From positions 36,996-100,995 of the forward strand of contig NZ_KB893259.1 of assembly GCF_000374065.1 (NCBI RefSeq): 64,000 nucleotides of DNA, in the 5' to 3' direction. The notes beneath the pieces are model-generated. The model made no database searches. It worked only from the letters and a program-made list of their open reading frames with translations, and was not told the origin of the DNA. Shown piece after piece: positions 46,852-55,791 of the stretch. This DNA comes from Spirosoma luteum DSM 19990. Its GTDB lineage: Bacteria > Bacteroidota > Bacteroidia > Cytophagales > Spirosomataceae. Position 1 is the first letter of the stretch. Each line of letters begins with the position of its first letter. The position numbers and the translations under genes were made by a program.

Positions 46852-48426
46852 TCAGGACTCGTCGTAGTGAATCGTCAGCGCACGAACCCGACTACGCCCC
46901 TGCCCCTTACCATTGAGGCCAATTCCAAAACGGGGTGCCCGGTCCCAGCGTGGCAGAAAAGAACCATTCAGTGGTTCATCGGCTATCGGTTGGTAATCAC
47001 CTGTTTCGGTGCGCCAGCCAAACTCGTAAAACTGACCTTTCTGACTCCGTACCTGTAGTGTAACGGAAGGGGTACCTACCGGGAGGAGTTGTGTCTTCAG
47101 CACCTGACGCGTTCCCGCTTTGATCTGCCAGAGTTCGATTTCTCCCGGCCGAATTCCAATACCTACCTGGTTTTGGGCGTCACCGTATACACACAAACTT
47201 TGTAGCAGACTGGCCTGGGGAACGATGTCGGCCGACAGGGTATACGACCCTTTTTTAACGACCAGGCCCAGGAAAGTACCCACCTGACTGGTGTCATTAT
47301 TGACCACTTGCAGTTGACCCTGATCAATCCGGTACGCTGGCTTCGGAAGGCTTACGTCCCAGACCCAGGGAATCTGGTCCTAAAACCGACTAAAATCAAC
47401 GGCTAAATCTAATTGTCGCGTTTGCGTAGCCGGAAGCGGTGACTCTGCCTGAGTAGGCGTTGAGCGGCCATACCGGAAAGCGGGCCACTGCGTTTTTTCA
47501 TCCTAGATCAGTTCACTCAGCACACCCTGCCGACCGGTGAAGGTAAAATCGACACCGTTGTAGGCGTGGTGTAAATAGAAGTAACGCTGATCGGGCGTTA
47601 CCACCACGGTTCCGTGACCAGGACATTTCCAGGCTTCGTCGCCGACCATTACGGGATTATTGGCGTACTTCTCCCAGGGACCCTGTAGTGTTTTGGCCCG
47701 CGCCATACCCACCTGGTAGTTGCACTGCGCTCCGCAACAGGCATTGCCCGAATAGAGCATGTAGTAGTAGCGGCCCCGTTTGAAAATCGCCTGTCCCTCG
47801 GCTCCACCCTGTTCCCAACCGGCGGCATCCGCCTTGATAATTGTAAACGATTTCCCCGTCACCCTGAGCCCGTCGGCCGACAGTTCAGCCCCCAGAATTT
47901 CGATGGGTCTGCCCTTATCCAACCCGTACGCTTTCCAGGTGATGAATCGTTTACCGGCGTCGTCAATGACAAAGGTATCAATGGCTTCGGTTGTCCACTC
48001 GAGTAATAAGCCATGGTCGGTAAACCCTTTCGTCAGGTCGCGCGTGGTAGCCACGCCGATAAATGAACGCTGGTCAGTTTTGCGCCGGGCGGTGTAATAC
48101 AGGTAATATGTACCATTCCGGTAGAAGAGCTCCGGTGCCCAGTAGCTGCCCATTGTCCAGGAGGGCAGTTCATTGAACACGGGACCAACGTACGCCCAGT
48201 TCACCAGGTCGTTCGAGGTATAAATGGGATAGGCTGGTCCCCACTCCGACGATGTACCAACGGCAAAGTACGTATCGTTGACCCGAATGACGGAAGGATC
48301 AGCGAAGTCGCCCGCAATGACGGGGTTCGTATAAGTGCCTCTGCTATTAGGCAAATGAGTCAGTTGGGCTACTGCCTGCCAGACCACAGCCAGCGTAATA
48401 ATAACGGTAACAATAAATCTTCTCAT
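46852..48426 (-). pseudogene. GH43 glycosidase with two in-frame TAG codons
   Basis: A single frame of 524 codons runs from the ATG at 48426 to a stop at 46852, but two TAG codons interrupt it at 47503-47505 and 47380-47382. The first part has a signal peptide and the GH43 catalytic set: AGDFADPSVIR (base Asp), EAIDTFVIDD (pKa Asp), QGGAEGQAIF (acid Glu). After the stops comes a C-terminal beta-sandwich domain. Both stops are one base (G to A) from TGG (Trp). The enzyme, possibly an arabinan- or xylan-active glycosidase, would be truncated to 307 residues unless the codons are read through. It is downstream of susD on the same strand, as in a polysaccharide-utilisation locus. Confidence 0.85.
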
Positions 48427-48782
48427 TGACTGATGGCTTGATAACGGCCTGGTGGCTGCTGGTCGACAAAGCAGGCACTACCTACCCATTAACCGAAGGT
48501 AGTTCGCTGAATACTGCGTTCCGTACAAATTGGGGCAATTATTCTTCGCGGATAGAGAAGGTAGAACACAAATTAGTCTACTTTCAGCTTTCGTTGTGAG
48601 GAAACCGGTAACCGAGATTGATCAATCTCAAACTTCTACCTGAAGCTATGTGACGTAAAACCTACCTAAAAATAATTCAACCTCCAAACGGGAACCTGAC
48701 TGGTTTCCGTTTGGAGGTTGAAAGATGAAGTTTCAAGGCTGGCCCAATGAACTCTGACTGCGCAACGTCAAACGTCAAACAG
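48427..48782. other. 356-base gap between GH43 and susD
   Basis: Contains the hairpin at 48676-48722 and, near 48760-48780, the short direct repeat aacgtcaaacgtcaaac. No gene was seen; a GH43 promoter may lie near 48480-48600. Confidence 0.4.
48676..48722. terminator. 21-base-arm hairpin, copy 2 of the related pair
   Basis: Arms 48676-48696 and 48702-48722 pair with one G/T wobble around loop tgact. It shares the core ccaaacgggaacc / ggttt(c)ccgtttgg with copy 1 at 46734-46782. On the minus strand it lies past the susD stop, so it is a plausible terminator. Confidence 0.6.
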
Positions 48783-50513
48783 TTAATTATACCCCGGATT
48801 CTGGGTCAGCGTTTCTTTTCCGTCTTTTTTACTATTGAAAATCTCCTGCAACGGAATGGGGAAATACTCGTGGCGGCCCTTAATAAATTGAACACCAGCC
48901 AAGTATAAGCGCTTTTTAGATTCCGTTGCGTAGTAATTATTCAGGGTCTGATCGGCAATGTTCCAGCGCACGAGGTCAAACCGGCGGTGACCTTCCATGC
49001 CAAACTCCAGGCGCTCTTCAAACTGTACCATTTTTCGGGCAGCAGCCTGGTCGGTCCAGGGAGTGGTATATTCGTTGATTACGTAGTTGGCGGCTGGTGC
49101 GCCCGCGGCCGTTTTGACAAACCCATCCGGATTAGCGGCCCGACGGCGAATCTGGTTGACGTAAGTACGTGCTTTGTTCAGGTCGCCAATTTCGACTTCA
49201 ATTTCAGCCAGCCACAGCAACACATGGTCATAACGGATCATCCGGTAGTTATTGGCGTTCAAACGTGGGTTACCTGCGAAGGTGTTCGTGCCCACATCGG
49301 ATTTATACATGACGTGCTTCTTAGGCGAGTAGGGGCCGCTGTATGCCTGATCACGCACGTAGGCTTTACCTGGATGGACGCCCCAGTCCAGGAACTGAAT
49401 ACCCCGGCGACCAACGGTCCAGTCCAGGCGAGGGTCAACCGTGCCAGTGTAGGGTGTAAATGGAGCCGTTGATTCAATGCCCTGGTCATTGGTAAAGTCC
49501 GTGGCATTGTAGGTGTCAATCAGGGGAAGTCCAGTGGCATCGGTTTTAAAGGCGTTTACCAGGTTCTGCGACGGCTGGAAGAAACCACAGCAGGTAGTAA
49601 CCCCACCACCGCCGTAGGGGTAATTGAGGGTAGAGCCAATGTTGCCATTTTCGCCCCCCGATGCTCCATCATTGACCGAATATTGCACTTCAAAAATAGA
49701 CTCCGCATTGTTGTTGGTTGCGGCCTTGAAGTTGTCGTGGTAGCGATCCATCAGCTTATACTGACCACTGGCAACAATGGCTTCGAGCAGGGGTTTGGCT
49801 TCAGCGTATTTTTTCTGAAACAGGTAAGCTTTACCCAGTTCGGCCGCAGCGGCCCATTTCGTTGGCCGGCCCACCTGCGTTTGTTTAGCGGGAAGCACGT
49901 CGTATGCCGCTTTCAGGTCAGCCACAACGTTGGGCCATATGTCGACGTTGTTCGGCATCTTGGTGCTTTCGAGGTCATTGGGATTGTAAATCTTCTCGTC
50001 AATGTACGGCACCATGTTGAACATCTTTTTGAGTTCAAAATGGTAGTGGCCACGCAGGAAACGGGCTTCGGCCGTAACCTGTGCTTTTTCAGCATCGGTC
50101 ATGTCTTTGGCAGCGGCCATCGCCTGCAACACGTCATTAGTACGGGCAATGCCATCATACATGCCCCGCCACTTACCCCGGAAATAAATATTGTCTGACT
50201 GAATGTTGCCCTGCTCAATGAGCGAGATAGGCGGTTGGTCACCCGCAATAGTGCCCTTGTAGGCGTCGTCGGAGGCAACGCTGCCATACACCCAGTTGTC
50301 AGCACCAACGTTATAGGAGCGGTACGCTCCTTCGGCCGTAGCCCAGCCGTCCAGCAGAGAATAGGCACCAATCAGTAAAGCATTAACACCCGTTTTGTTT
50401 TGCAACGTCGTTACGGCCAGTGCTGCTTTGGGCTGCACATCCAGAAATTTATCGGCGCAGGAGGATGCTACCGCCATACACAGAATGGTACCGAATAAGG
50501 TTATTTTTTTCAT
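48783..50513 (-). CDS. RagB/SusD family nutrient-uptake outer-membrane lipoprotein (pair 1)
   Basis: 576 residues with a lipoprotein signal (TLFGTILCMAVASSCADKFL). TPR-like helical SusD fold with the early RTNDVLQAM, the RFLRGHYHFELKKMF segment and the late MVQFEERLEFGMEGHRRFDLVRW motif. It binds glycan at the surface and hands it to the SusC partner encoded 70 bases upstream on the same strand. GH43 follows downstream, so a glycan-degradation locus is likely; the glycan is not identified. Confidence 0.93.
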   Translation of the reverse strand: MKKITLFGTILCMAVASSCADKFLDVQPKAALAVTTLQNKTGVNALLIGAYSLLDGWATAEGAYRSYNVGADNWVYGSVASDDAYKGTIAGDQPPISLIEQGNIQSDNIYFRGKWRGMYDGIARTNDVLQAMAAAKDMTDAEKAQVTAEARFLRGHYHFELKKMFNMVPYIDEKIYNPNDLESTKMPNNVDIWPNVVADLKAAYDVLPAKQTQVGRPTKWAAAAELGKAYLFQKKYAEAKPLLEAIVASGQYKLMDRYHDNFKAATNNNAESIFEVQYSVNDGASGGENGNIGSTLNYPYGGGGVTTCCGFFQPSQNLVNAFKTDATGLPLIDTYNATDFTNDQGIESTAPFTPYTGTVDPRLDWTVGRRGIQFLDWGVHPGKAYVRDQAYSGPYSPKKHVMYKSDVGTNTFAGNPRLNANNYRMIRYDHVLLWLAEIEVEIGDLNKARTYVNQIRRRAANPDGFVKTAAGAPAANYVINEYTTPWTDQAAARKMVQFEERLEFGMEGHRRFDLVRWNIADQTLNNYYATESKKRLYLAGVQFIKGRHEYFPIPLQEIFNSKKDGKETLTQNPGYN

Positions 50514-50583
50514 GATTTTTAGTAAAATAAGCTAGGCTATATGCATTCATCTCTGTTGAAGAACGGAACGCATAGCGCCTAAT

Positions 50584-53500
50584 TTAGAATGACAGATTCA
50601 GGCCTACAAGTATCGTTTTTGCCACTGGATACGATCCCCCATCGACCCCAATCTGGCGGTCGTTACCCGCCGAATAAGCACGCAGGTTGATTTCGGGGTC
50701 CATACCGGAGTATTTTGTAAGGGTAAACATATTCTGGCCCTGGATGTAAACCGATGTGGCACCCATCTTTAGTTTCGAGAGCAATACCTGCGGCAGTTGG
50801 TAGGTGAGCTGGATATTTTTCATGCGGAAATACGAACCGCTCTCCAGATAATACGTGGAAGGCTGAATGCTGACCTGGTCGCTGGACCGAAGCTGCGGCA
50901 AAACAGCATCCGTCTTGCCGGGACGCCACGACTGATATAGCATCCGGGTGCTGCGATTGCCCCCAAATGTTGGGAAGTCGGTCCAGTATTTTACGTAGTT
51001 GAAAATCTGGTTTCCCTGTACGCCCTGCCCAAACAACGTCAGCCCAAAGTTTTTGTAATTCAAACTAAGGTTCAGACCGTAGTTGAACGTGGGGTGCGGG
51101 CTACCAATGATGCTCAAATCTTTCGTATCAATTTTTCCATCCCCGTTGATATCCCGGAACTTGAACCGGCCCGCCACGTTTTCCGATGCGGCATTACCAA
51201 ACTGCACCGGAGCTGCCTTGGCTTCTTCGTTCGTCTGGAAAATACCGTCTATGGTATACCCGAAGAACGACGAGATGGGGTAGCCCTGCTGCGTCACCAC
51301 AAAGTTCTGAATCCGCTCGTCGTTGATGCCGAAATACTGCGTGCTGGGGTCGCCGTTGGTTTTGGTTACCAGGTTCCGGTACGTACTGAAATTGGCACTT
51401 ACATTATAGCTCAGACCATTGTTTCCCAGTTTGTCGCCGTAGCCAATCATCAGGTCGACACCGCGGTTACGCATCGAACCGATGTTCTGGAACGGGTTTA
51501 CGGCTACCCCCTGCGTGAGCGGTGCCTGCACCGGAAAGAGCATGTCCGACGTGGTACGGGTGTACCAGTCGAAGGCAATGTTCAGGCGGTTTTTGAGCAG
51601 TAGCGCGTCGAAGCCGAGGTTCAGGCTGGTCGTGGTTTCCCACTTGGCCCGGGCGTTGCCAAACTGGGTCAGCTCGTAGCCCGGAATGGCCGATGTGCGG
51701 GTACCGTTAATGTCGTAAAATGACGTGATGGGGTTGGTACTGAACTGCGTAAACGAGTTGTAATTACCAATTTCCTGATTACCCGTCAGGCCGTAACCGG
51801 CCCGGAACTTCAGGTCGTCAATAAAGGTAAGCGGTTTGAAGAAATTTTCTTTCGACACCCGCCAGCCTACACTGGCTGCCGGAAACACGGCCGACCGAAA
51901 TTCGGGCGAAAAGCGGGAGGAACGATCCCGGCGTACGGTCAAATCGAGCAGGTACTTGTCATCCAGCGCGTAGTTGATTTTGGCAAACTCCGAAGCCAGC
52001 CGCCAGTTAGAGGCACCACCGTTGTTGGTCTGAACCCCCGTACCGGCGCTGAGGTAGCGATTTTCATTATCATCCACGGCGAAGTTGGTCCGGCTGGCAT
52101 CGAAAAACTCGAAGTAATTTTTGATAGATTCCGTACCGGCAATGACGTTGAACCGGTGCCGGTCGCCCAGATTCCAGTTGTAAGTCAGGGTGTTGTACCA
52201 GGTCCAGGTCCATTCGTAATTGTTACTGGTCTGGAGTTGGTTGGAGCCCCGTGCTTCGGCCGATTCAATATCCCGAATGGTGTAGTTCCGGAAGTTGAAC
52301 AGGTTATAGTCGATACCGAAACTGGTGCGGGCAGTCAGGTTGGGCAGGATGTCAACTTCGGCATAGGCATTACCAAACAGCCGAACTTCTTTCTGCACGT
52401 TGTCTTTACCCCGGTACAGCAGGGCTACCGGACTGTTGGCATTATCGAGGTCGCCCCCGCGTGTACCGGCAAAGTTACCCGCTACATCGTACACCGGAAT
52501 GATAGGCTGAATCCGGTAGGCAAACGAGATGGGGTTACTCTCGGCGTTGTTGCCATTGGGCTGCCCAATGCGTTCGCCGTAGGCTACCTGAAAATTCTGC
52601 CCGGCCCGGATTCGCTTGGTCACGTTGAACTCCGTATTAGCCCGCAGGGAGTAGCGTTTGTAGCCGGTATACTTCATGATACCTTCCTGATTGAAGTAGT
52701 TCAGCGACATGGCATAGCGGCCATTTTCTGAGCCACCCGATACGCCCAACTGATGATTCTGGATGGGTGCCGTCTGGAAAATTTCTTCCAGCCAGTTCGT
52801 TCCCTGCTTATTGGCGGGGGTAATGAGCAGGAAATTGGGTGAGCTGATGTCATTGTTGTAGTTGACATAAGTACCGTCGGGATTCCGGGCTACGCGCGGA
52901 TCGCTGGCCGAGGCACCACTGGGCAGCACAAAGTCGGGGATGACCGGCGTTGGTCCGTTGCCAAACTGTGAGTGCACCGGATTACCATTAGCCCCTACCA
53001 CGCCGGAGTTTATCCGGGATTCCCAGACTAGCTGGGCGTACTCCTGGGTGTTGAGCATATCCAGTAGCTTCCCATGCCGCTGCGAACCGTAGTAGGTATC
53101 GTAGGTGAATTTTGGCTTTCCGGCCTTTCCCTTCTTGGTGGTAATAATAACTACGCCATTACCCGCCCGCGACCCGTAGATGGAGGCTGCCGAGGCATCC
53201 TTCAAAATCTGCATACTCTCCACATCATTGAGGTTCAGCGTATTCAGGTTCCCCTTTGTCGGCACACCGTCAATCACGTAGAGGGGAGAGTTATCATTGA
53301 TGGTACCAAAACCCCGGATACGAACCATCACACCACCACCCGGCGCGTTTTCATTGCCGACCTGCACCCCCGCCACGCGGCCCTGGAGTGCCTGCCCTAC
53401 GTTGGTAGCGGGCACGGATAGTAGCTGTTTGGTATCCACCGTAGCCACGGCCCCGGTAATGTCGCGCTTGGCCTGCGCACCGTAGCCCGTTACGACCACT

Positions 53501-53832
53501 TCGTTTAGTGTTTTAATGTCGGGGGCCATCGCTACATTGATGGCTGTTTTACTGCCGATAGTTATGTCCTGCGAGGCATAGCCAATCGCTGAGATTGTGA
53601 GTACGTCGCGACCTGATGGTACAGTAAGCGAAAACTGGCCGTTGGCATCCGTCACTACACCCGTTTGGGTGCCTTTTACCACAACGTTAGCCCCGGGCAG
53701 ACCCGAGTTGTCGTTACCGTCGGTAATACGGCCTGTCAATGTGCGGTCCTGGGCGAAAGCACCAACGCACAGAAGCCAACTGAACACCAAAAGGGGTAGT
53801 GCTCGGTTGGCTTTTTGTAAAATGTGTTTCAT
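50584..53832 (-). CDS. SusC/RagA family TonB-dependent outer-membrane transporter (pair 1)
   Basis: 1082 residues. Signal peptide, then a CarboxypepD_reg-like domain (about 30-110, RTLTGRITDGNDNSGLPGA), a plug with NEVVVTGYGAQAKRDITGAV and a beta-barrel ending in KTILVGLNLSF. It forms the channel for glycan import powered by TonB. The partner susD lies 70 bases downstream. Confidence 0.95.
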   Translation of the reverse strand: MKHILQKANRALPLLVFSWLLCVGAFAQDRTLTGRITDGNDNSGLPGANVVVKGTQTGVVTDANGQFSLTVPSGRDVLTISAIGYASQDITIGSKTAINVAMAPDIKTLNEVVVTGYGAQAKRDITGAVATVDTKQLLSVPATNVGQALQGRVAGVQVGNENAPGGGVMVRIRGFGTINDNSPLYVIDGVPTKGNLNTLNLNDVESMQILKDASAASIYGSRAGNGVVIITTKKGKAGKPKFTYDTYYGSQRHGKLLDMLNTQEYAQLVWESRINSGVVGANGNPVHSQFGNGPTPVIPDFVLPSGASASDPRVARNPDGTYVNYNNDISSPNFLLITPANKQGTNWLEEIFQTAPIQNHQLGVSGGSENGRYAMSLNYFNQEGIMKYTGYKRYSLRANTEFNVTKRIRAGQNFQVAYGERIGQPNGNNAESNPISFAYRIQPIIPVYDVAGNFAGTRGGDLDNANSPVALLYRGKDNVQKEVRLFGNAYAEVDILPNLTARTSFGIDYNLFNFRNYTIRDIESAEARGSNQLQTSNNYEWTWTWYNTLTYNWNLGDRHRFNVIAGTESIKNYFEFFDASRTNFAVDDNENRYLSAGTGVQTNNGGASNWRLASEFAKINYALDDKYLLDLTVRRDRSSRFSPEFRSAVFPAASVGWRVSKENFFKPLTFIDDLKFRAGYGLTGNQEIGNYNSFTQFSTNPITSFYDINGTRTSAIPGYELTQFGNARAKWETTTSLNLGFDALLLKNRLNIAFDWYTRTTSDMLFPVQAPLTQGVAVNPFQNIGSMRNRGVDLMIGYGDKLGNNGLSYNVSANFSTYRNLVTKTNGDPSTQYFGINDERIQNFVVTQQGYPISSFFGYTIDGIFQTNEEAKAAPVQFGNAASENVAGRFKFRDINGDGKIDTKDLSIIGSPHPTFNYGLNLSLNYKNFGLTLFGQGVQGNQIFNYVKYWTDFPTFGGNRSTRMLYQSWRPGKTDAVLPQLRSSDQVSIQPSTYYLESGSYFRMKNIQLTYQLPQVLLSKLKMGATSVYIQGQNMFTLTKYSGMDPEINLRAYSAGNDRQIGVDGGSYPVAKTILVGLNLSF

Positions 53833-54402
53833 GATAAAATTGATTAGAGAAGATGGTACTATTAATAGGGAAATATTTATGATTTTATCTTAAAGATAGC
53901 TGGCTTTATTTTCTAACTGTCTCCAGTTTACTCAAAAAAATTAAATTTAATCTCAAAAATACCCATTCGCGGGATGGTCGGTTTATTTTGAGGTTTAGCG
54001 TATATATACTTAAAAAATACTGGCTAACTAGTCAGGTCAACTGTAACTCATTAGGGGAAATCCAGAATGGGCGTGACAATCAATTGGAAGAGGTAGTTTA
54101 AGGAGCGGAAACCGAAGTAATAGCCGAGTTGGGGAACCAGCCATTACTCAACGCCTAAAATAGGGTGGATTTACTGCGGAGACTCCCGCTTTTCATGTAG
54201 CCCCTGGGCCATCTAGTTCCGTATTCCAGGTGCCTTCCTGCTTGACGCTTTGCATCAAATCAGGTGGAGTAAAGCGAGTAAGCTGGTTATAACTAGCTCT
54301 TTTTCCCCGGTTCTACTACATAAAGAGCGTGTCTGGAACAGCATAAACGACAACTGGGAACCCGATGGGCCCCCAGTTGTCATTCTAGAATAGAAAACCG
54401 GC
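53833..54402. other. 570-base gap between the two SusCD pairs
   Basis: 53870-54060 is AT-rich and should hold the SusC pair-1 promoter. Around 54190-54300 the minus strand keeps a short coding-like frame (FTPPDLMQSVKQEGTWNTEL) that I could not assign; it may be a decayed gene. 54349-54381 holds the terminator of the second SusD. Confidence 0.4.
54349..54381 (-). terminator. terminator after the second susD
   Basis: Arms gacaactggg and cccagttgtc, perfect 10-base stem with a 13-base loop, 22 bases beyond the stop. Confidence 0.6.
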
Positions 54403-55785
54403 TCAATAGCCTTCGTTCTGCGGAAAGGTAGTCTTGTTATTGTACACGTCGATTTCCGATTGTGGAATGGGGTAATACACCCGGTAAGCAGGCATGGTAA
54501 TACCCGTTACCTTGATAGCCTCCACCGCCATGCCGGTACGAATCAGGTCGAACCAGCGGTCGCTTTCCAGCGCCAGTTCCAGTCGGCGCTCATTGATAAC
54601 GGCGGCCTGAAACGCTTCCTTCGTAGGGAGTTGAGCCGCCGTATAACTGGTAACACCCGCCCGGGTACGGACCCGGTTCAACGCGGCAAATGCTTCGCCA
54701 GTTGCCTGATAGCTAACACCGTTCAACGCTTCGGCATACAGGAGCAGCACATCCGCGAAGCGAAGCACCGGAAAATCATTACCCACGTCGCTGGTTGCCG
54801 AAAGCTCGTCATAATACTTCCTTGGTACGGAGTTGATACTGGTGGGCACCGGAATCATAACCGTTAGTGGAAGGCGTTTGTCGCCCGCCGAATAGGCCGC
54901 CCGCAGAGATGGCTCAACGGGGTCGCCGATGCTCGTACCGAACCAGGAGCCGTGTCCTTCGCCCAGCAAGCCACCTTTTTTGTACTTCACCGCAAACAGC
55001 AGCTCGGCGTTGTTTTTATTCGTTACCAGAAATACATCGCCAATGTTGGGCAGCAACTGGTAGGTTGTTCCATTCACAACATCTTTCAGGGTAGATACGG
55101 CCAGGTCGTATTTTTTCTCCGTCACGTACACTTTACCCAGCAACCCTTTTGCCGCTCCGGACGTGGCCCGGCCAACGTCGGTGCCGGTGTAGCTAACGGG
55201 CAAACCGGCGGCCGCGGCCGTCAGGTCTTTTTCGATAGCCGCGTAGATATCCGCGATTTCATTCCGGGTATAGGAACGGGCTTCTGTGGTAGTACCAGCG
55301 GTTAACACGAGGGGTACTTTGCCCCACAGGCGTACCAGATTGAAGTACGACAGGGCCCGGATAAACTGCGCTTCGCCTTTGTAACGGGCTTTCAGGGTGG
55401 CGTCCATCGGTACAGCGTCTATCTTGTCCAGAATCAGGTTGCACCGGTTAATACCCGTATAGAGGCTCCCCCACGTATCCCGCAGAACGGAATTGGTGGT
55501 GGGCTCGATGAAACGGTCAATGTTATAACGCAAGCCCGAACCAGAGGAGGGGTCGTTGTCCAGCACATTATCACTTCTGGTTTCGATTATCGTGTTGTAA
55601 TCGCCCCCGTACTGGTTGGGACTTTGCAGGGCATCGTACGCACCGTTTACCGCGTTGCCAAAGTCGTTGGCCGTTTTATAAAAGTTATCAACGTTGGGTT
55701 GCGACTGAGGTTTCAGGTCCAGAAAATCCTTCTGGCAGGCGGTCAGGCCAATAATGGCCGCAAAAAATATCGTTAGTTGCTTCAT
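54403..55785 (-). CDS. RagB/SusD family lipoprotein (pair 2)
   Basis: 460 residues. Lipoprotein signal with lipobox GLTACQKDFL. NRCNLILDKIDAV and AQFIRALSYFNLVRLWG are early SusD helices; INERRLELALESDRWFDLIRTG is the typical C-terminal motif. It is shorter than pair 1's SusD. Partner susC lies 6 bases upstream on the same strand. Confidence 0.93.
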   Translation of the reverse strand: MKQLTIFFAAIIGLTACQKDFLDLKPQSQPNVDNFYKTANDFGNAVNGAYDALQSPNQYGGDYNTIIETRSDNVLDNDPSSGSGLRYNIDRFIEPTTNSVLRDTWGSLYTGINRCNLILDKIDAVPMDATLKARYKGEAQFIRALSYFNLVRLWGKVPLVLTAGTTTEARSYTRNEIADIYAAIEKDLTAAAAGLPVSYTGTDVGRATSGAAKGLLGKVYVTEKKYDLAVSTLKDVVNGTTYQLLPNIGDVFLVTNKNNAELLFAVKYKKGGLLGEGHGSWFGTSIGDPVEPSLRAAYSAGDKRLPLTVMIPVPTSINSVPRKYYDELSATSDVGNDFPVLRFADVLLLYAEALNGVSYQATGEAFAALNRVRTRAGVTSYTAAQLPTKEAFQAAVINERRLELALESDRWFDLIRTGMAVEAIKVTGITMPAYRVYYPIPQSEIDVYNNKTTFPQNEGY

Positions 55786-55791
55786 GGCTGT

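Noticed and set aside
46852..48426. General reassignment of TAG in this genome
   Set aside because: Other genes here (for example the hydrolase ending at 30788) stop normally at TAG, so local mutation is a better explanation.
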